Shown here piece by piece: positions 44,204 to 53,101 of a stretch of DNA of 64,000 nucleotides (positions within the stretch are counted from its first letter, which is position 1; every line of letters begins with the position of its first letter). The notes under the pieces are model-generated. The model had not been told where the DNA came from, did no database searches, and saw only the letters and a program-made list of their open reading frames with translations. Location: positions 186,001-250,000 of the forward strand of contig NZ_JAALFE010000004.1 in assembly GCF_011059185.1 (NCBI RefSeq), in the 5' to 3' direction. A program made the translations under genes and the position numbers. Source of the stretch: Paragemmobacter kunshanensis. Lineage in GTDB: Bacteria; Pseudomonadota; Alphaproteobacteria; Rhodobacterales; Rhodobacteraceae.

Positions 44204-46750
44204 ATGCGCCTGCCAAAGCTGTCATTGCCCAACCTGCGCAGGGCCGATTTCCGCCTCGCCCGTCTGCGGCGCCTGCCGCCGGGCCTCACCGCGCTTCTGG
44301 CCTTCGCCGTGGCCGGGGCCTTCGCGCTCTTCATCGCGATGACGGCCGCCGCGGTGATCGAACGCCGCTCCGTCAAGGCGATCAACTGGGCCATGGCGAA
44401 TGAGGGGATCACCTGGGTCAAGGCCAGCGCCGATGGCATGCTCGTCACCCTCTCCGGCACCGCCCCGAACGAGGCCGCCCGCTTCCGCGCCGTCAACATC
44501 GCAGGCTCCGTCATCGACAGCGGCCGCGTCCGGGACGAACTTTCCGTCACCCCCGTCACCCAGATCGAAGCCCCCCGCTTCTCGGTCGAGATGCTGCGCA
44601 ACGATGACGGGATCCAGCTCATCGGCCTGCTGCCCGAAGGCAGCGACGAACCCACCCTCGCCGCCGCCGCCGCCGAACTGGCCCAGGGCGTGCCGGTGGC
44701 CGACATGCTGGAAACCGCGGCCTATCCCGCGCCCGCAAGCTGGCAGGCGGCCTTCGATTTCGGCCTGAACGCGCTGCGCCTGCTTCCCCGCTCCAAGATC
44801 TCCGTCGCCGCCGACCGGGTCGAGGTGACGGCCATCGCCACCAGCGATGCCGAAAAGCGCAACCTCGAAAGCGAACTCGCCCGCCTGCGCCCCGAAGGCC
44901 TCGCCCTTGTGATCGACATCTCCGCCCCCCGCCCCGTCATCACCCCCTTCACCCTCCGCTTCGTCAAGGATGCCGAGGGCGCCCGCTTCGATGCCTGCTC
45001 GGCCGATACCGACGCCGCGCGCAACCGCATCCTCGCCGCGGCCATCGCCGCCGGGATGGAGGGCAAGGGCAGCTGCACCGTCGGCCTCGGCGTGCCAAGC
45101 CCGCGCTGGGGCGAAGCCGTCGAAGCCGCCATCCGCGCCATCGCCGCCATGGGCCAGGGCACCGTGACCTTCTCGGATGCCGATATCTCGCTCGTCGCCG
45201 CCGAAGGCACCGATCAGGCCGCCTATGACCGCGCCGTGGGCGAACTCAAGGCCGCGCTGCCGCAGGTCTTCTCGTTGAATGCCACGCTCCCCAAGGCGGC
45301 CAATGCCACGGCGGGCCCTGCCGAATTCACCGCCACGCTCGCCCCCGAAGGCCGCGTCGAACTGCGCGGTCGCCTGACCGACGATCTGCAACGCGCCGTC
45401 GTCGACAGCTTCGCCCAGGCGGAATTCGGCGTCGGCAAGGTCTACAATGCCACAAGGCTCGATTCCGAACTGCCCGATGGCTGGCCCGTCCGTGTCCTCG
45501 CCGGGATCGAGGCGCTGGGCGAACTCGACGAAGGCAGCCTTCTCGTGCGCGCCGACACGGTCGAGGTGTCGGGCATCACCGGCTCGCAAAGCGCGCGCGA
45601 CCGGATCAGCCAGATCCTTTCCGACAAGCTCGGCCAGGGAAAGACATTCCGCGTCTCCGTCCGCTATGACGAAGCCCGCGATCCGCTGGCTGCCCTGCCC
45701 ACGCCGGAAGAATGCCTCGCCCGGATCGACAGCCTGCTGGACAGCCAGAAGATCACCTTCCCCCCCGGCTCCGCCGAAATCGACGCGGCCACCGGCCAGC
45801 TGATGACGCGCCTCGCCGATACGCTGAACGAATGCCCCGCTTTGCCGCTGGAAATCTCCGGTCACACCGATTCCCAGGGCTCGGAAGAGGGCAACCGCGC
45901 CCTCTCGCAGGCCCGCGCCGATGCCGTTCTCCTTGCCCTTCAGGGCCGCCGGGTCGAAGTGTCGGAAATGCGCGCTGTCGGCTATGGCGAAGCCCGGCCC
46001 ATCGCCGACAACGAAACCGAAGAGGGCCGCGAAGCCAACCGCCGCATCGAATTCACCCTGATCGGCGCGCCTGCCGCCCCGGCCACGGCCGAAACGGCCG
46101 ATGCCTCTGTACCGGTCCCGCAGACCGCCACCGCAGGGGAAGGGGTGGTGATCCCCGCCCTCGCCCCGCCCACCGATGCGGCTTCCTGCGTCGGCAACAT
46201 CACGGCCCTTCTGGCCCGCGACAAGATCACCTTCGACCCCGGCTCCGACGTCATCTCCAGCGCTTCCTCCGGCCTTGTCGATGCCTTGGCGACCCTGCTC
46301 AAGCAATGCCCCGGCGTCCCGATCGAGGTGGCAGGCCACACCGATTCCCAAGGCACCGAACGCAACAACCGCACCCTCTCCGAAAACCGGGCCAAGGCCG
46401 TTCTGGTCGCGCTCGCCGAACGCGGAGTCGATGTCTCCACGCTCAAGGCCGTTGGCTATGGCGAAGAGAAACCCATCGCCGACAATGCCAACGAAGACGG
46501 GCGCGAGGCCAATCGCCGCATCGAATTCGTCCTTCTCACCCCGCCCAGCACGCCCAGCACGCCCGCGCCCGCAACCGCCGCCCCCCCTCCGGCCCAGCCG
46601 GATCAGGCGGATCAGGCAGATCAGGCGCAACCGGCCACCCCCCCCACGCCCGCCACGGCAACCCCCGATTTCTCCGGTGACACCAGCCCCTCGATCGCCC
46701 CGCAGGAAAAGACCTTGCGTCCGCCCGCCCGTCCCGCGAATAACGGTTAG
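44204..46750 (+). CDS. OmpA family protein with two tandem peptidoglycan-binding domains
   Basis: An 848-residue envelope protein. One membrane span at about residues 28-51 anchors it. A long periplasmic region (about 60-490) contains repeated BON-like alpha-beta units (for example VTLSGTAPNE near 81 and VEVSGITGSQ near 453). Two OmpA-C domains follow at about 515-620 and 673-778. Each has the peptidoglycan signature GHTDSQG followed by NRxLSxxRAxAV, and ends EANRRIEFxL. A proline/alanine-rich tail closes the protein. AAGGAAAG stands eight bases before the ATG. It probably ties the inner membrane to the cell wall. Confidence 0.9.
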   Translation: MRLPKLSLPNLRRADFRLARLRRLPPGLTALLAFAVAGAFALFIAMTAAAVIERRSVKAINWAMANEGITWVKASADGMLVTLSGTAPNEAARFRAVNIAGSVIDSGRVRDELSVTPVTQIEAPRFSVEMLRNDDGIQLIGLLPEGSDEPTLAAAAAELAQGVPVADMLETAAYPAPASWQAAFDFGLNALRLLPRSKISVAADRVEVTAIATSDAEKRNLESELARLRPEGLALVIDISAPRPVITPFTLRFVKDAEGARFDACSADTDAARNRILAAAIAAGMEGKGSCTVGLGVPSPRWGEAVEAAIRAIAAMGQGTVTFSDADISLVAAEGTDQAAYDRAVGELKAALPQVFSLNATLPKAANATAGPAEFTATLAPEGRVELRGRLTDDLQRAVVDSFAQAEFGVGKVYNATRLDSELPDGWPVRVLAGIEALGELDEGSLLVRADTVEVSGITGSQSARDRISQILSDKLGQGKTFRVSVRYDEARDPLAALPTPEECLARIDSLLDSQKITFPPGSAEIDAATGQLMTRLADTLNECPALPLEISGHTDSQGSEEGNRALSQARADAVLLALQGRRVEVSEMRAVGYGEARPIADNETEEGREANRRIEFTLIGAPAAPATAETADASVPVPQTATAGEGVVIPALAPPTDAASCVGNITALLARDKITFDPGSDVISSASSGLVDALATLLKQCPGVPIEVAGHTDSQGTERNNRTLSENRAKAVLVALAERGVDVSTLKAVGYGEEKPIADNANEDGREANRRIEFVLLTPPSTPSTPAPATAAPPPAQPDQADQADQAQPATPPTPATATPDFSGDTSPSIAPQEKTLRPPARPANNG

Positions 46751-46773
46751 GCACGCGAACAGACCAGGGTCCA

Positions 46774-47103
46774 ATGAACCGCCAGGAATTCATCACCGCA
46801 ACCGCCGTCATCCTGCTTCTCGCCTTTGCGCTCGGCTGGTTCACCTATTGGCTCCTGCACCGCTTCACCCGCGTCGCCGGCGGCGACGTGGCCGAGATGG
46901 ACAATCTCGCCCAGGCCCTGCACGAGGCGGAAGAGGCCCGCGATCACGCGCTGATCTATCTGGAAGAGCGTGAGGCCGAACTGATGAACCAGATCGCCCA
47001 GACCGAGGCGGAACTCCGCGCCGCCATGGAAGGCCTGCGCGACGCCCGGCACGAGGCCGAAGAGATGCGCGCCTATATCGAACGCATGCACGCCGCCAAC
47101 TGA
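46774..47103 (+). CDS. Hypothetical membrane-anchored coiled-coil protein
   Basis: A 109-residue protein with one N-terminal span (about residues 8-30) and a charged, heptad-rich helix at about 38-106 (EMDNLAQALHEAEEARDHAL, then EAELMNQIAQTEAEL). It lies 23 bases after the OmpA-family gene on the same strand and may act with it in the envelope. The family is not recognised with certainty; it resembles short membrane-bound coiled-coil proteins found beside OmpA genes. Confidence 0.8.
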   Translation: MNRQEFITATAVILLLAFALGWFTYWLLHRFTRVAGGDVAEMDNLAQALHEAEEARDHALIYLEEREAELMNQIAQTEAELRAAMEGLRDARHEAEEMRAYIERMHAAN

Positions 47104-47175
47104 CGGCCCCCGCATTTCATCGCCGATGCTTGCATGACGGGTCCGGGACGTCTGCCGTCACCCGCCGTCCCGTAG

Positions 47176-47193
47176 GGCGGGGGTCTCCCCGCC
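47176..47193. terminator. Hairpin between convergent genes
   Basis: GGCGGGG (47176-47182) pairs with CCCCGCC (47187-47193) around a four-base loop. It lies in the 138-bp gap between the convergent coiled-coil gene and the hydrolase gene, and could terminate either transcript. No T-tract is present. Confidence 0.35.
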
Positions 47194-47241
47194 ACCCGTC
47201 GCCTCAATAGGGCGCAAGGCTCTCCCCGCCCTTCGACACCC

Positions 47242-48051
47242 CTACCCCAACCCGCCCAGACAGGCCTCCACCAGGCCCGAACCCGGCTCCGCCAACCCCT
47301 CCACCACATCGAAATGGTGCCGCCCCGGATCAACCGTCCATGGGCACTCCCACTCCTCTGCCAACAGACGCGCCTGCCACAGGAAGGCGGGCCGCTCCTG
47401 CCCGCCCACCCAGACATGGGCCTCCACTCCCGCCGCCCGCGCCAGCCGCGCCGGGCTTTCCGCCGCGCATTCCGCCGCGTCCAGCCGCAGCTTGTCCTGC
47501 ATCTCCGTCGCCATCAGCGGCGCCAGTTCCGACAGGGGCGAGATTGGCACCACCCGCCGCAGCCCCGGCACCGCCTGATCCGCACAAGCCATCCGCGCCG
47601 CCAGATGCCCGCCCGCCGAATGCCCCGCCACCACCACCGGCACCCCAGGCACCGCCTCGGCCGCCACCAGACAGGCCCGCGCGATCTCGGCCGTCATCCC
47701 CGCGATCCGCGCCTCGGGCGCCAGCGTGTAGGACGGCATCGCACAGGCCCATCCCCGCGCCACCGCGCCGCCCGCCAGATGCGACCATGTCTCGCGCCCG
47801 AAGGCCAGCCAATAGCCACCATGCACAAAGACCAGCAGCCCCCGCGCCTCACCCTCGGGCAGGAACAGATCGAACCGCTGCCGCGCGCCCGGCCCATAGG
47901 CCAGCCCCAGCCGCGCCCGCGCCCCCATCGCCGCACGGAACCCCGCCGCTGCCGCCTCCCACCTGGGCGGATACCCCTCCGCCCCCGCGATGAAGGCCCC
48001 GTTCGCATAGGCGCGATCCGCCTCCGACCGCCATTCCTGCCCTTTGCCCAT
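47242..48051 (-). CDS. Alpha/beta hydrolase, arylformamidase (KynB)-like
   Basis: A 269-residue alpha/beta hydrolase. VHGGYW near residue 75 matches the HGGxW oxyanion motif of arylformamidases, and VAGHSAGGHLAARM near 139-152 holds the nucleophile serine. The terminal histidine lies in the DPGRHHFDVVEGL segment. AFMID-type enzymes hydrolyse N-formylkynurenine, but no other tryptophan-degradation gene is nearby, so another ester or amide is possible. ATG 48051 gives the MGKGQEWRSEADRAY start. It diverges from gabD across 120 bp. Confidence 0.82.
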   Translation of the reverse strand: MGKGQEWRSEADRAYANGAFIAGAEGYPPRWEAAAAGFRAAMGARARLGLAYGPGARQRFDLFLPEGEARGLLVFVHGGYWLAFGRETWSHLAGGAVARGWACAMPSYTLAPEARIAGMTAEIARACLVAAEAVPGVPVVVAGHSAGGHLAARMACADQAVPGLRRVVPISPLSELAPLMATEMQDKLRLDAAECAAESPARLARAAGVEAHVWVGGQERPAFLWQARLLAEEWECPWTVDPGRHHFDVVEGLAEPGSGLVEACLGGLG

Positions 48052-48171
48052 GCCCAACGCCCCGATTTGATCAAAATTTCGCACACCGCATCCGGAATCT
48101 GCCCTGCCGGAACTGGACAAGCCCCCCCTCGCGGATGCATCCATCCTTAACCCGAAACGCCGGAGGCCCAC

Positions 48172-49650
48172 ATGCTCGATTCCGTCACCAATCTCGCGTC
48201 GCTCCTGAAGGATCCGACACTTCTGGTCACCAAGGCCTATGTCGCCGGCGAATGGATCGACGCCGACGACGGCACCCGCTTCGATGTCACCAACCCCGCC
48301 CGGGGCGACGTGATCTGCACCCTGCCGAACCTTGGCCGCGCGGAAACCGCCCGCGCCATCGCCGCGGCCGAGGCCGCGATGAAGGACTGGGCCGCCCGCA
48401 CCGGCAAGGAACGCGCCGCCGTCCTGCGCAAATGGTTCGATCTGATGATGGCCAATGTCGATGACCTTGGCAAAATCCTGACCGCCGAAATGGGCAAGCC
48501 GTTGGCCGAAGCCAAGGGCGAGGTCGCCTATGGCGCCTCCTTCATCGAATGGTTCGCGGAAGAGGCGAAACGCGTCTATGGCGAAACCATCCCCGGCCAC
48601 CAGCGCGACAAGCGCATCACGGTGATCAAGCAGCCCATCGGCGTCGTGGGCTCCATCACGCCCTGGAACTTCCCCAATGCCATGATCGCCCGCAAGGTCG
48701 GCCCCGCACTCGCCGCAGGCTGCGGCTTCGTCGCCCGCCCTGCCGCCGAAACCCCGCTCTCGGCGCTGGCAATGGCCCTGCTGGGCGAACGCGCGGGGCT
48801 TCCGGCGGGGATCTTCTCGGTGATCACCTCCATCCGCTCCTCAGACATCGGCAAGGAATTCTGCGAAAACCACGCCGTCCGGAAACTGACCTTCACCGGC
48901 TCCACCGAAGTCGGCCGCATTCTGCTGCGTCAGGCGGCGGATCAGGTGATGAAATGCTCGATGGAGCTTGGCGGCAACGCGCCCTTCATCGTCTTCGACG
49001 ACGCCGATCTCGATGCCGCCGTCGCCGGTGCCATGGTTTCGAAATTCCGCAACAACGGCCAGACCTGCGTCTGCGCCAACCGCATCTACGTGCAGGCCGG
49101 CGTCTATGACGCCTTCGCGAAGAAACTGGCCGAGGCAGTGGCGAAAACCAAAGTGGGCGACGGCCTGTCCGAAGACGTCACCTTCGGCCCCCTGATCAAC
49201 GACAAGGCCGTCGCCAAGGTCGAGGAACACATCACCGACGCCCTCACCAAGGGCGCCCGCGTCGAAACCGGCGGCAAGCGCCACGCGCTCGGCGGGTCCT
49301 TCTTCGAACCCACCATCCTGACGGGCGTCACCACCGACATGCTGGTGACCAACGAAGAAACCTTCGGCCCCCTCGCCCCCCTCTTCAAGTTCGAGACCGA
49401 GGAAGAGGTGATCGCGCTCGCCAACGCCACGATCTTCGGCCTTGCCTCCTATTTCTACGCCCGCGACATCGGCCGCATCACCCGCGTGCAAGAGGCGCTG
49501 GAATACGGCATGGTCGGCGTGAACACCGGCCTCATCTCGACCGAGGTCGCCCCCTTCGGCGGGGTCAAGCAATCCGGTCTTGGCCGCGAAGGATCGCGCC
49601 ACGGGATGGAGGACTATCTGGAAATGAAATACATCTGCCTGAGCGTCTGA
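48172..49650 (+). CDS. gabD: NAD(P)-dependent succinate-semialdehyde dehydrogenase
   Basis: A 492-residue aldehyde dehydrogenase of the GabD group, which oxidises succinic semialdehyde to succinate. [22 protein letters not shown] near residues 164-185 and [16 protein letters not shown] near 264-279 are characteristic. The [11 protein letters not shown] segment near 294-304 carries the catalytic cysteine plus the second cysteine used for redox control in GabD. CGGAGG stands five bases before the ATG. Its stop overlaps a tiny lipoprotein gene (TGATG). No transaminase gabT is adjacent. Confidence 0.92.
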   Translation: MLDSVTNLASLLKDPTLLVTKAYVAGEWIDADDGTRFDVTNPARGDVICTLPNLGRAETARAIAAAEAAMKDWAARTGKERAAVLRKWFDLMMANVDDLGKILTAEMGKPLAEAKGEVAYGASFIEWFAEEAKRVYGETIPGHQRDKRITVIKQPIGVVGSITPWNFPNAMIARKVGPALAAGCGFVARPAAETPLSALAMALLGERAGLPAGIFSVITSIRSSDIGKEFCENHAVRKLTFTGSTEVGRILLRQAADQVMKCSMELGGNAPFIVFDDADLDAAVAGAMVSKFRNNGQTCVCANRIYVQAGVYDAFAKKLAEAVAKTKVGDGLSEDVTFGPLINDKAVAKVEEHITDALTKGARVETGGKRHALGGSFFEPTILTGVTTDMLVTNEETFGPLAPLFKFETEEEVIALANATIFGLASYFYARDIGRITRVQEALEYGMVGVNTGLISTEVAPFGGVKQSGLGREGSRHGMEDYLEMKYICLSV

Positions 49651-49736
49651 TGCGCCTCCGCATCGCGCTCCCGCTCCTCTGCACCCTCACCCTCGCCGCC
49701 TGCGGCGGGGGCATCCCGCTGGTGCCGCTGATCTAA
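49650..49736 (+). CDS. Very small lipoprotein coupled to gabD
   Basis: A 28-codon frame begins within the gabD stop (TGATG). It encodes a complete lipoprotein signal: basic MRLR, a hydrophobic core, and the lipobox LAAC at about residues 15-18, leaving a 10-residue mature lipopeptide (CGGGIPLVPLI). Its TAA overlaps the convergent tetR stop region. The perfect lipobox makes chance unlikely, but such a short gene needs proof of expression. Confidence 0.6.
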   Translation: MRLRIALPLLCTLTLAACGGGIPLVPLI

Positions 49737-50359
49737 CTGCGCAGAACCGCCGCGATCTGGCCCCAGATCGCGGCGATTGCCGCATCTGGCGGGGGCAAGT
49801 CCGGGGCAAAGACCGCCTCGCGCATCCCCAGCGTATAGATCGCCCAGATTGCGGCCAGCGCATCCTCCAACGCGACATTGGCCCTGAATGCGCCGGTCGC
49901 CTGCCCGGCGCGGATCACCTCTGCAAGCGGGGCCAGAAACGCCGCCCGATCCGCGCGGCTCTCGGCCTCCGCCTCGGGCGACCATGTCCAGCCATGGGCC
50001 TGCAGCACCCGCAGCAGCTTCGGATCGCCAAGGTCGGTCGCCGCCCAATCCACCAGAATGGCGCGCAGCCGCGCCTCGGGGCTGCCCGGCCCGGCAGCCG
50101 CCACCTCCGTCCGGGCCAGCAGCGCCGCATGCACGTCCTTCACCAGCGCCGCGATCAGCCCCGCCTTGCCATCGAAATAGGCGTTGATCAGGCTGTGCGA
50201 AACGCCCGCCCGCCGCGCCACCTCCACCACCGAGATCGCCTCTACCCCGCGCTCCGCCGCGATGGCCCGGGCGGCCTCCAGAAGCGCCGCGCGGGTGGCG
50301 TGCTTCTGCGCCGCACGTCGGGCGCGGGCAGGTTCGGAAAGGGTATAGCTGCGGGTCAT
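49733..50359 (-). CDS. TetR/AcrR family transcriptional regulator
   Basis: A 208-residue regulator. The N-terminal helix-turn-helix contains AARAIAAERGVEAISVVEVARRAGVSHSLINAYFDGKAGLIAAL at about residues 28-71, followed by a helical ligand-binding domain. ATG 50359 gives the usual family length; earlier in-frame ATGs at 50401 and 50422 would extend it over its probable operators. It converges on gabD and the small lipoprotein and diverges from the 93-residue protein gene at 50474. The ligand is unknown. Confidence 0.88.
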   Translation of the reverse strand: MTRSYTLSEPARARRAAQKHATRAALLEAARAIAAERGVEAISVVEVARRAGVSHSLINAYFDGKAGLIAALVKDVHAALLARTEVAAAGPGSPEARLRAILVDWAATDLGDPKLLRVLQAHGWTWSPEAEAESRADRAAFLAPLAEVIRAGQATGAFRANVALEDALAAIWAIYTLGMREAVFAPDLPPPDAAIAAIWGQIAAVLRS

Positions 50360-50387
50360 GACGTGGCGGTGTAGCGGGTATGCAGAA

Positions 50388-50449
50388 AATGTCAAAGACA
50401 TTGTCTTGCGCTTTCGGGTCATCCCTCCTAATTCAATTTACAATGTAAA
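50388..50449. promoter_or_regulatory. Twin palindromic operators upstream of tetR
   Basis: AAGACA-T-TGTCTT (50395-50407) and TTTACA-A-TGTAAA (50437-50449) are two 13-bp palindromes sharing an ACA-n-TGT core. Their centres are 42 bp apart, about four helical turns on the same face. A further AATGTC/GACATT repeat (50388-50402) overlaps the first. They lie in the divergent region between tetR and the gene at 50474 and probably serve autoregulation. Confidence 0.55.
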
Positions 50450-50473
50450 ATGAATTAATCCGATGGAACCCCG

Positions 50474-50755
50474 ATGATCCAGCCCGTGGACAGCCTGTCC
50501 GACCGCCTGCACCACCTCGCCCGACGGGCGATGGAGGATGGTCTGCTCAACCTCACCGCCGACGAACGCCGCGACATCGCGGCCGAACTCTACCGCCTCG
50601 CCGATGCCGTGACCCTGCAACCCGTGACCCAGGGCGATATCGAAGCCCAGGGTCAGGCCCTCCGCCGTGTGGCCTGGCTTACCGGCTGGCTGGAACGGGC
50701 AAGGCAGCAGTCGGCGCAGCAACCGGCGCAGCAAAGGGCGAAGGCCGCGCCCTAG
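50474..50755 (+). CDS. Hypothetical small helical protein
   Basis: A 93-residue soluble protein, predicted mostly helical, with a glutamine/alanine-rich C-terminus (RQQSAQQPAQQRAKAAP). There are no cysteines and no signal peptide. It is divergent from tetR across the twin palindromes and may be its target. The family is not recognised. Confidence 0.65.
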   Translation: MIQPVDSLSDRLHHLARRAMEDGLLNLTADERRDIAAELYRLADAVTLQPVTQGDIEAQGQALRRVAWLTGWLERARQQSAQQPAQQRAKAAP

Positions 50756-50874
50756 CACGGCCCCAGCCGGGCCGCATAGCCGTTGTTATCGCATATCAGC
50801 CTTGCGCTTTTGCCTAGCAGCGCCGCGCCTGCCACATCGGGACCAAGGCATGATGCCTGATCATGAAAGGACCG

Positions 50875-51393
50875 ATGCAGATGCTGCCGAACCTCCGCAC
50901 CCTCTCCACCGCCGCAATCGCGGCCCTCGCCCTCGCCGCCACGGCGGCTGCCCCGGTTCAGGCCGGCCAGCGGGAACGCGACTTTCTCAAGGGCGTCGCC
51001 GCCACCGTCATCGTGGGCACCGTGCTGCAGAACATGAACAAGCAGCGCGCCCAGGCCCAGACGCCGCGCGGCTACTACCAGCAGCCTGCCTATCAGCAGC
51101 CGCAATACTATGTCCCGCCGTCGCGCAACCAGCAGACGAACTTCGTCCCCCAGGCCCATCACGGCCTGACAACCAGCGCCGCCGCCCAGGCCTTCAAAAG
51201 CTACAGCCCCACCGAGCGCCGCGCGATCCAGCGCCAGCTGTCCCGGCAGGGCTATTACTACGGCGCGATCGACGGCGTCTTCGGCCCCGCCACCTACCGC
51301 GCCCTCAGCAGCTATGCCGTGGATCGTGGCCTGAGCGGCCGCATCGACAGCGCCTCGGGGGCCTATACCGTCTATGACAGCCTGATCTACTGA
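50875..51393 (+). CDS. Exported peptidoglycan-binding domain protein
   Basis: A secreted protein of about 172 residues. A signal peptide covers roughly the first 32 residues, ending VQA before GQRERD. A glutamine/tyrosine-rich low-complexity linker (about 50-85) precedes a C-terminal PG_binding_1 domain. In that domain AIQRQLSRQGYYYGAIDGVFGPATYRALSSYA is the family signature. AAAGGA lies just before the ATGs at 50875 and 50881; ATG 50863 upstream of it is less likely. It probably targets the cell wall. Confidence 0.85.
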   Translation: MQMLPNLRTLSTAAIAALALAATAAAPVQAGQRERDFLKGVAATVIVGTVLQNMNKQRAQAQTPRGYYQQPAYQQPQYYVPPSRNQQTNFVPQAHHGLTTSAAAQAFKSYSPTERRAIQRQLSRQGYYYGAIDGVFGPATYRALSSYAVDRGLSGRIDSASGAYTVYDSLIY

Positions 51394-51400
51394 TCCTGCA

Positions 51401-51428
51401 AGAGGGGCGCCCCACCGGGCGCCCCTCT
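51401..51428 (+). terminator. Terminator-like hairpin after the peptidoglycan-binding protein gene
   Basis: A perfect 12-bp stem (51401-51412 with 51417-51428) closes a CACC loop seven bases after the stop codon. The T-tract is poor. The core GGGGCxCCCCACCGGGCGCCCC recurs downstream of the hsp20 gene. Confidence 0.6.
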
Positions 51429-51519
51429 CTGCATCTCCCCAACGCCAGCCCGGCCCAATCGGCCTTGGCACCTCACCGACGCCCCCGCTTGCACCGCGCA
51501 GGCCGGGCCCGCGCCCCGA

Positions 51520-52344
51520 TCAGGGCCCTTCACCGGCCTTCAGGAACTTGGCTCCCCCCGCGCCCATGCCACCGCTCTGGACAGAGGCCCTCCGCGCCCC
51601 CGGCGCCGCTGCCCGCCAGGCGCGGTCCAGCTCGGCCATCAGATCATCCAGCAGACCTTCCACAGGAACGGCAATGGTGACGGGCCTGCCATTCACCTCG
51701 GCCCCGGCGGAAATGACCGACACCAACTCAGACCCATAGGCCGTGTCGCGAAACACCGGGGCTCCGGACGCGCCGAAATCCGTCACGCAATCCAGCACGA
51801 CCATACGGCCCTCGGTCCCCAGAACCGCGCAGGCATCCTGCATCGACGCCGCCTCTGACCGGTCCCGCGCATAGGATACGATCTCCACCCGATCCCCACC
51901 CCGCGGAAAGGATCCGGTCGCCGCCGGCGTGATCGAGGGCAGCAGGATCGGCTCACCCAGCTTGATCAGGCCAAGGTCGCTTCCGATCTGGTCCCGATGC
52001 GCCATGCTGCCCTCCTCAAGTCCGGGGCGATAGCCGGGATGCGGCAGGATCATCGCCCCCGCGCGATCCGCCTCGGCCCGGCCATCGCGCCATCCGGCCA
52101 GGAATGTCAGTTCCGAAGCGCGATACGGCTCTCCCGTCGCCTTGTCGAAAAGACAATGCGCCGCCGTCAGCACCACATCCGGCGCGATCAGCGTGCCGCT
52201 GCAAAACCCCCTCGATCCCAGGTCGATCCGCCCCACCGCGGCCCATCGCCCGGCGACCACCCCGGTCTCAAGCGGGCGAAGGTTTCCATCCCAGCCAAGC
52301 GCCGGTTGCGCCAGAAGGGCCAGCCAGACCAGAACGCCACGCAT
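51520..52344 (-). CDS. Secreted trypsin-like serine protease
   Basis: A 274-residue S1-family protease. A signal peptide covers about residues 1-17. The catalytic histidine lies in VVLTAAHCLFD near 57-67, the aspartate in GSDLGLIKL near 125-133, and the serine in DFGASGAPVF near 196-205. The usual GDSGGP reads GASGAP, as in several bacterial V8-like members. The C-terminus ends in a glycine-rich GGAKFLKAGEGP tail shared with the paralogue at 53164-53955. Export to the periplasm is expected; the substrate is unknown. Confidence 0.88.
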   Translation of the reverse strand: MRGVLVWLALLAQPALGWDGNLRPLETGVVAGRWAAVGRIDLGSRGFCSGTLIAPDVVLTAAHCLFDKATGEPYRASELTFLAGWRDGRAEADRAGAMILPHPGYRPGLEEGSMAHRDQIGSDLGLIKLGEPILLPSITPAATGSFPRGGDRVEIVSYARDRSEAASMQDACAVLGTEGRMVVLDCVTDFGASGAPVFRDTAYGSELVSVISAGAEVNGRPVTIAVPVEGLLDDLMAELDRAWRAAAPGARRASVQSGGMGAGGAKFLKAGEGP

Positions 52345-52479
52345 CCACCACCTCCACCCTTACGCCCCACGGATCACGCGGCGAAGGTGACAGAGGAACC
52401 CGGCGGAACTGCGGCGCGACCACGCAAGTCTCGGGGCGATGGCCCAGGCACCGAATGACCGCCTGATCCGGCAAACGAA

Positions 52480-52507
52480 GAAGGGGCACCCCACCGGGCG
52501 CCCCTTC
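52480..52507 (-). terminator. Hairpin downstream of hsp20
   Basis: GAAGGGGC (52480-52487) pairs with GCCCCTTC (52500-52507), with further CCC/GGG pairing inside the loop. It lies 25 bases past the hsp20 stop on the minus strand, followed by a modest TTCGTTT. It shares its core with the hairpin at 51401-51428. Confidence 0.5.
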
Positions 52508-52532
52508 GATCATGTCATCCACTCCGGCCCGC

Positions 52533-53006
52533 TCAGTTGGCCTTCGCGGTGGTCCCTTCCAGAACCGGCGCGACACCCGGCGCCGCGCTGGCAATCTCGA
52601 TCCGGCGGGGTTTCAGCGCCTCGGGCGTCTCGCGCGTCAGGTCGATATGCAGCATGCCCAGCTCATGCACAGCCCCCGTCACGCGCACATGATCGGCCAG
52701 CGCAAAGCGCCGCTCGAAGGCGCGGGTGGCGATGCCGCGATGCAGATAGGTCTTGCCCTCGGCCTCCGGGGCCTTGCGGGCGGTCACCAGAAGCGTGCCA
52801 TCCTTCACCTCGACAGCCAGTTCCTCGGCGGTGAAACCCGCCACGGCGATCGAGATGCGATAGCTGTCCTCGGCGGTCTTCTCGATATTGTAGGGGGGAT
52901 AGGTCGGCTGGGCGACATCGGTCGTCAGCACACGATCCATGAGGTCGGCGATCCGGTCAAAACCGACGGTCGCGCGGTAAAGCGGGGCGAAATCAAGGGT
53001 TCGCAT
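52533..53006 (-). CDS. Small heat-shock protein Hsp20 (alpha-crystallin family)
   Basis: A 157-residue small heat-shock chaperone of the IbpA class that holds unfolding proteins. The N-terminal FDRIADLMDRVL region is typical of class A alphaproteobacterial sHSPs. The alpha-crystallin domain (about 38-130) contains YRISIAVAGFTAEELAVEV, the RGIATRAFERRFALADHV loop and GMLHIDLTRETPEALKPR. The C-terminal IxI-type anchor is represented by RRIEIA. It lies between two paralogous protease genes and has a heat-shock promoter and thermometer-like leader upstream. Confidence 0.94.
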   Translation of the reverse strand: MRTLDFAPLYRATVGFDRIADLMDRVLTTDVAQPTYPPYNIEKTAEDSYRISIAVAGFTAEELAVEVKDGTLLVTARKAPEAEGKTYLHRGIATRAFERRFALADHVRVTGAVHELGMLHIDLTRETPEALKPRRIEIASAAPGVAPVLEGTTAKAN

Positions 53007-53094
53007 GGGGTCATCCTCCAGTGAGCGATGCTATGTCATGCCCTCCTCATCGGACGGGCGGCGATGCACCGGCCCTGTCACAGGCATCCGGCAC
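53007..53094 (-). ncRNA. ROSE-type RNA thermometer in the hsp20 leader
   Basis: The predicted 88-base leader can fold into successive hairpins. The last one (53012-53030) pairs CAUC(G)CU with AGGAUG around a six-base loop. The G opposite the Shine-Dalgarno is left unpaired, which is exactly the U(U/C)GCU-against-AGGA arrangement of ROSE elements. The GGAGG there is the ribosome binding site, nine bases before the ATG. An upstream hairpin uses CCGG/CCGG with CCUG/CAGG. Heating would melt the weak final stem and free translation. Confidence 0.65.
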
Positions 53095-53101
53095 AACCCG
53101 G

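Noticed and set aside
44222-46774. An 850-codon minus-strand frame opposite the OmpA-family gene
   Set aside because: It is a glycine-rich shadow frame with no recognisable domain, while the plus strand has two OmpA domains and a good ribosome binding site.
48066-48075. TTTGATCAAA palindrome upstream of the KynB-like hydrolase as an FNR-type site
   Set aside because: FNR sites need TTGAT-n4-ATCAA. Here the half-sites abut without the four-base spacer, so a ten-base palindrome alone is weak evidence.
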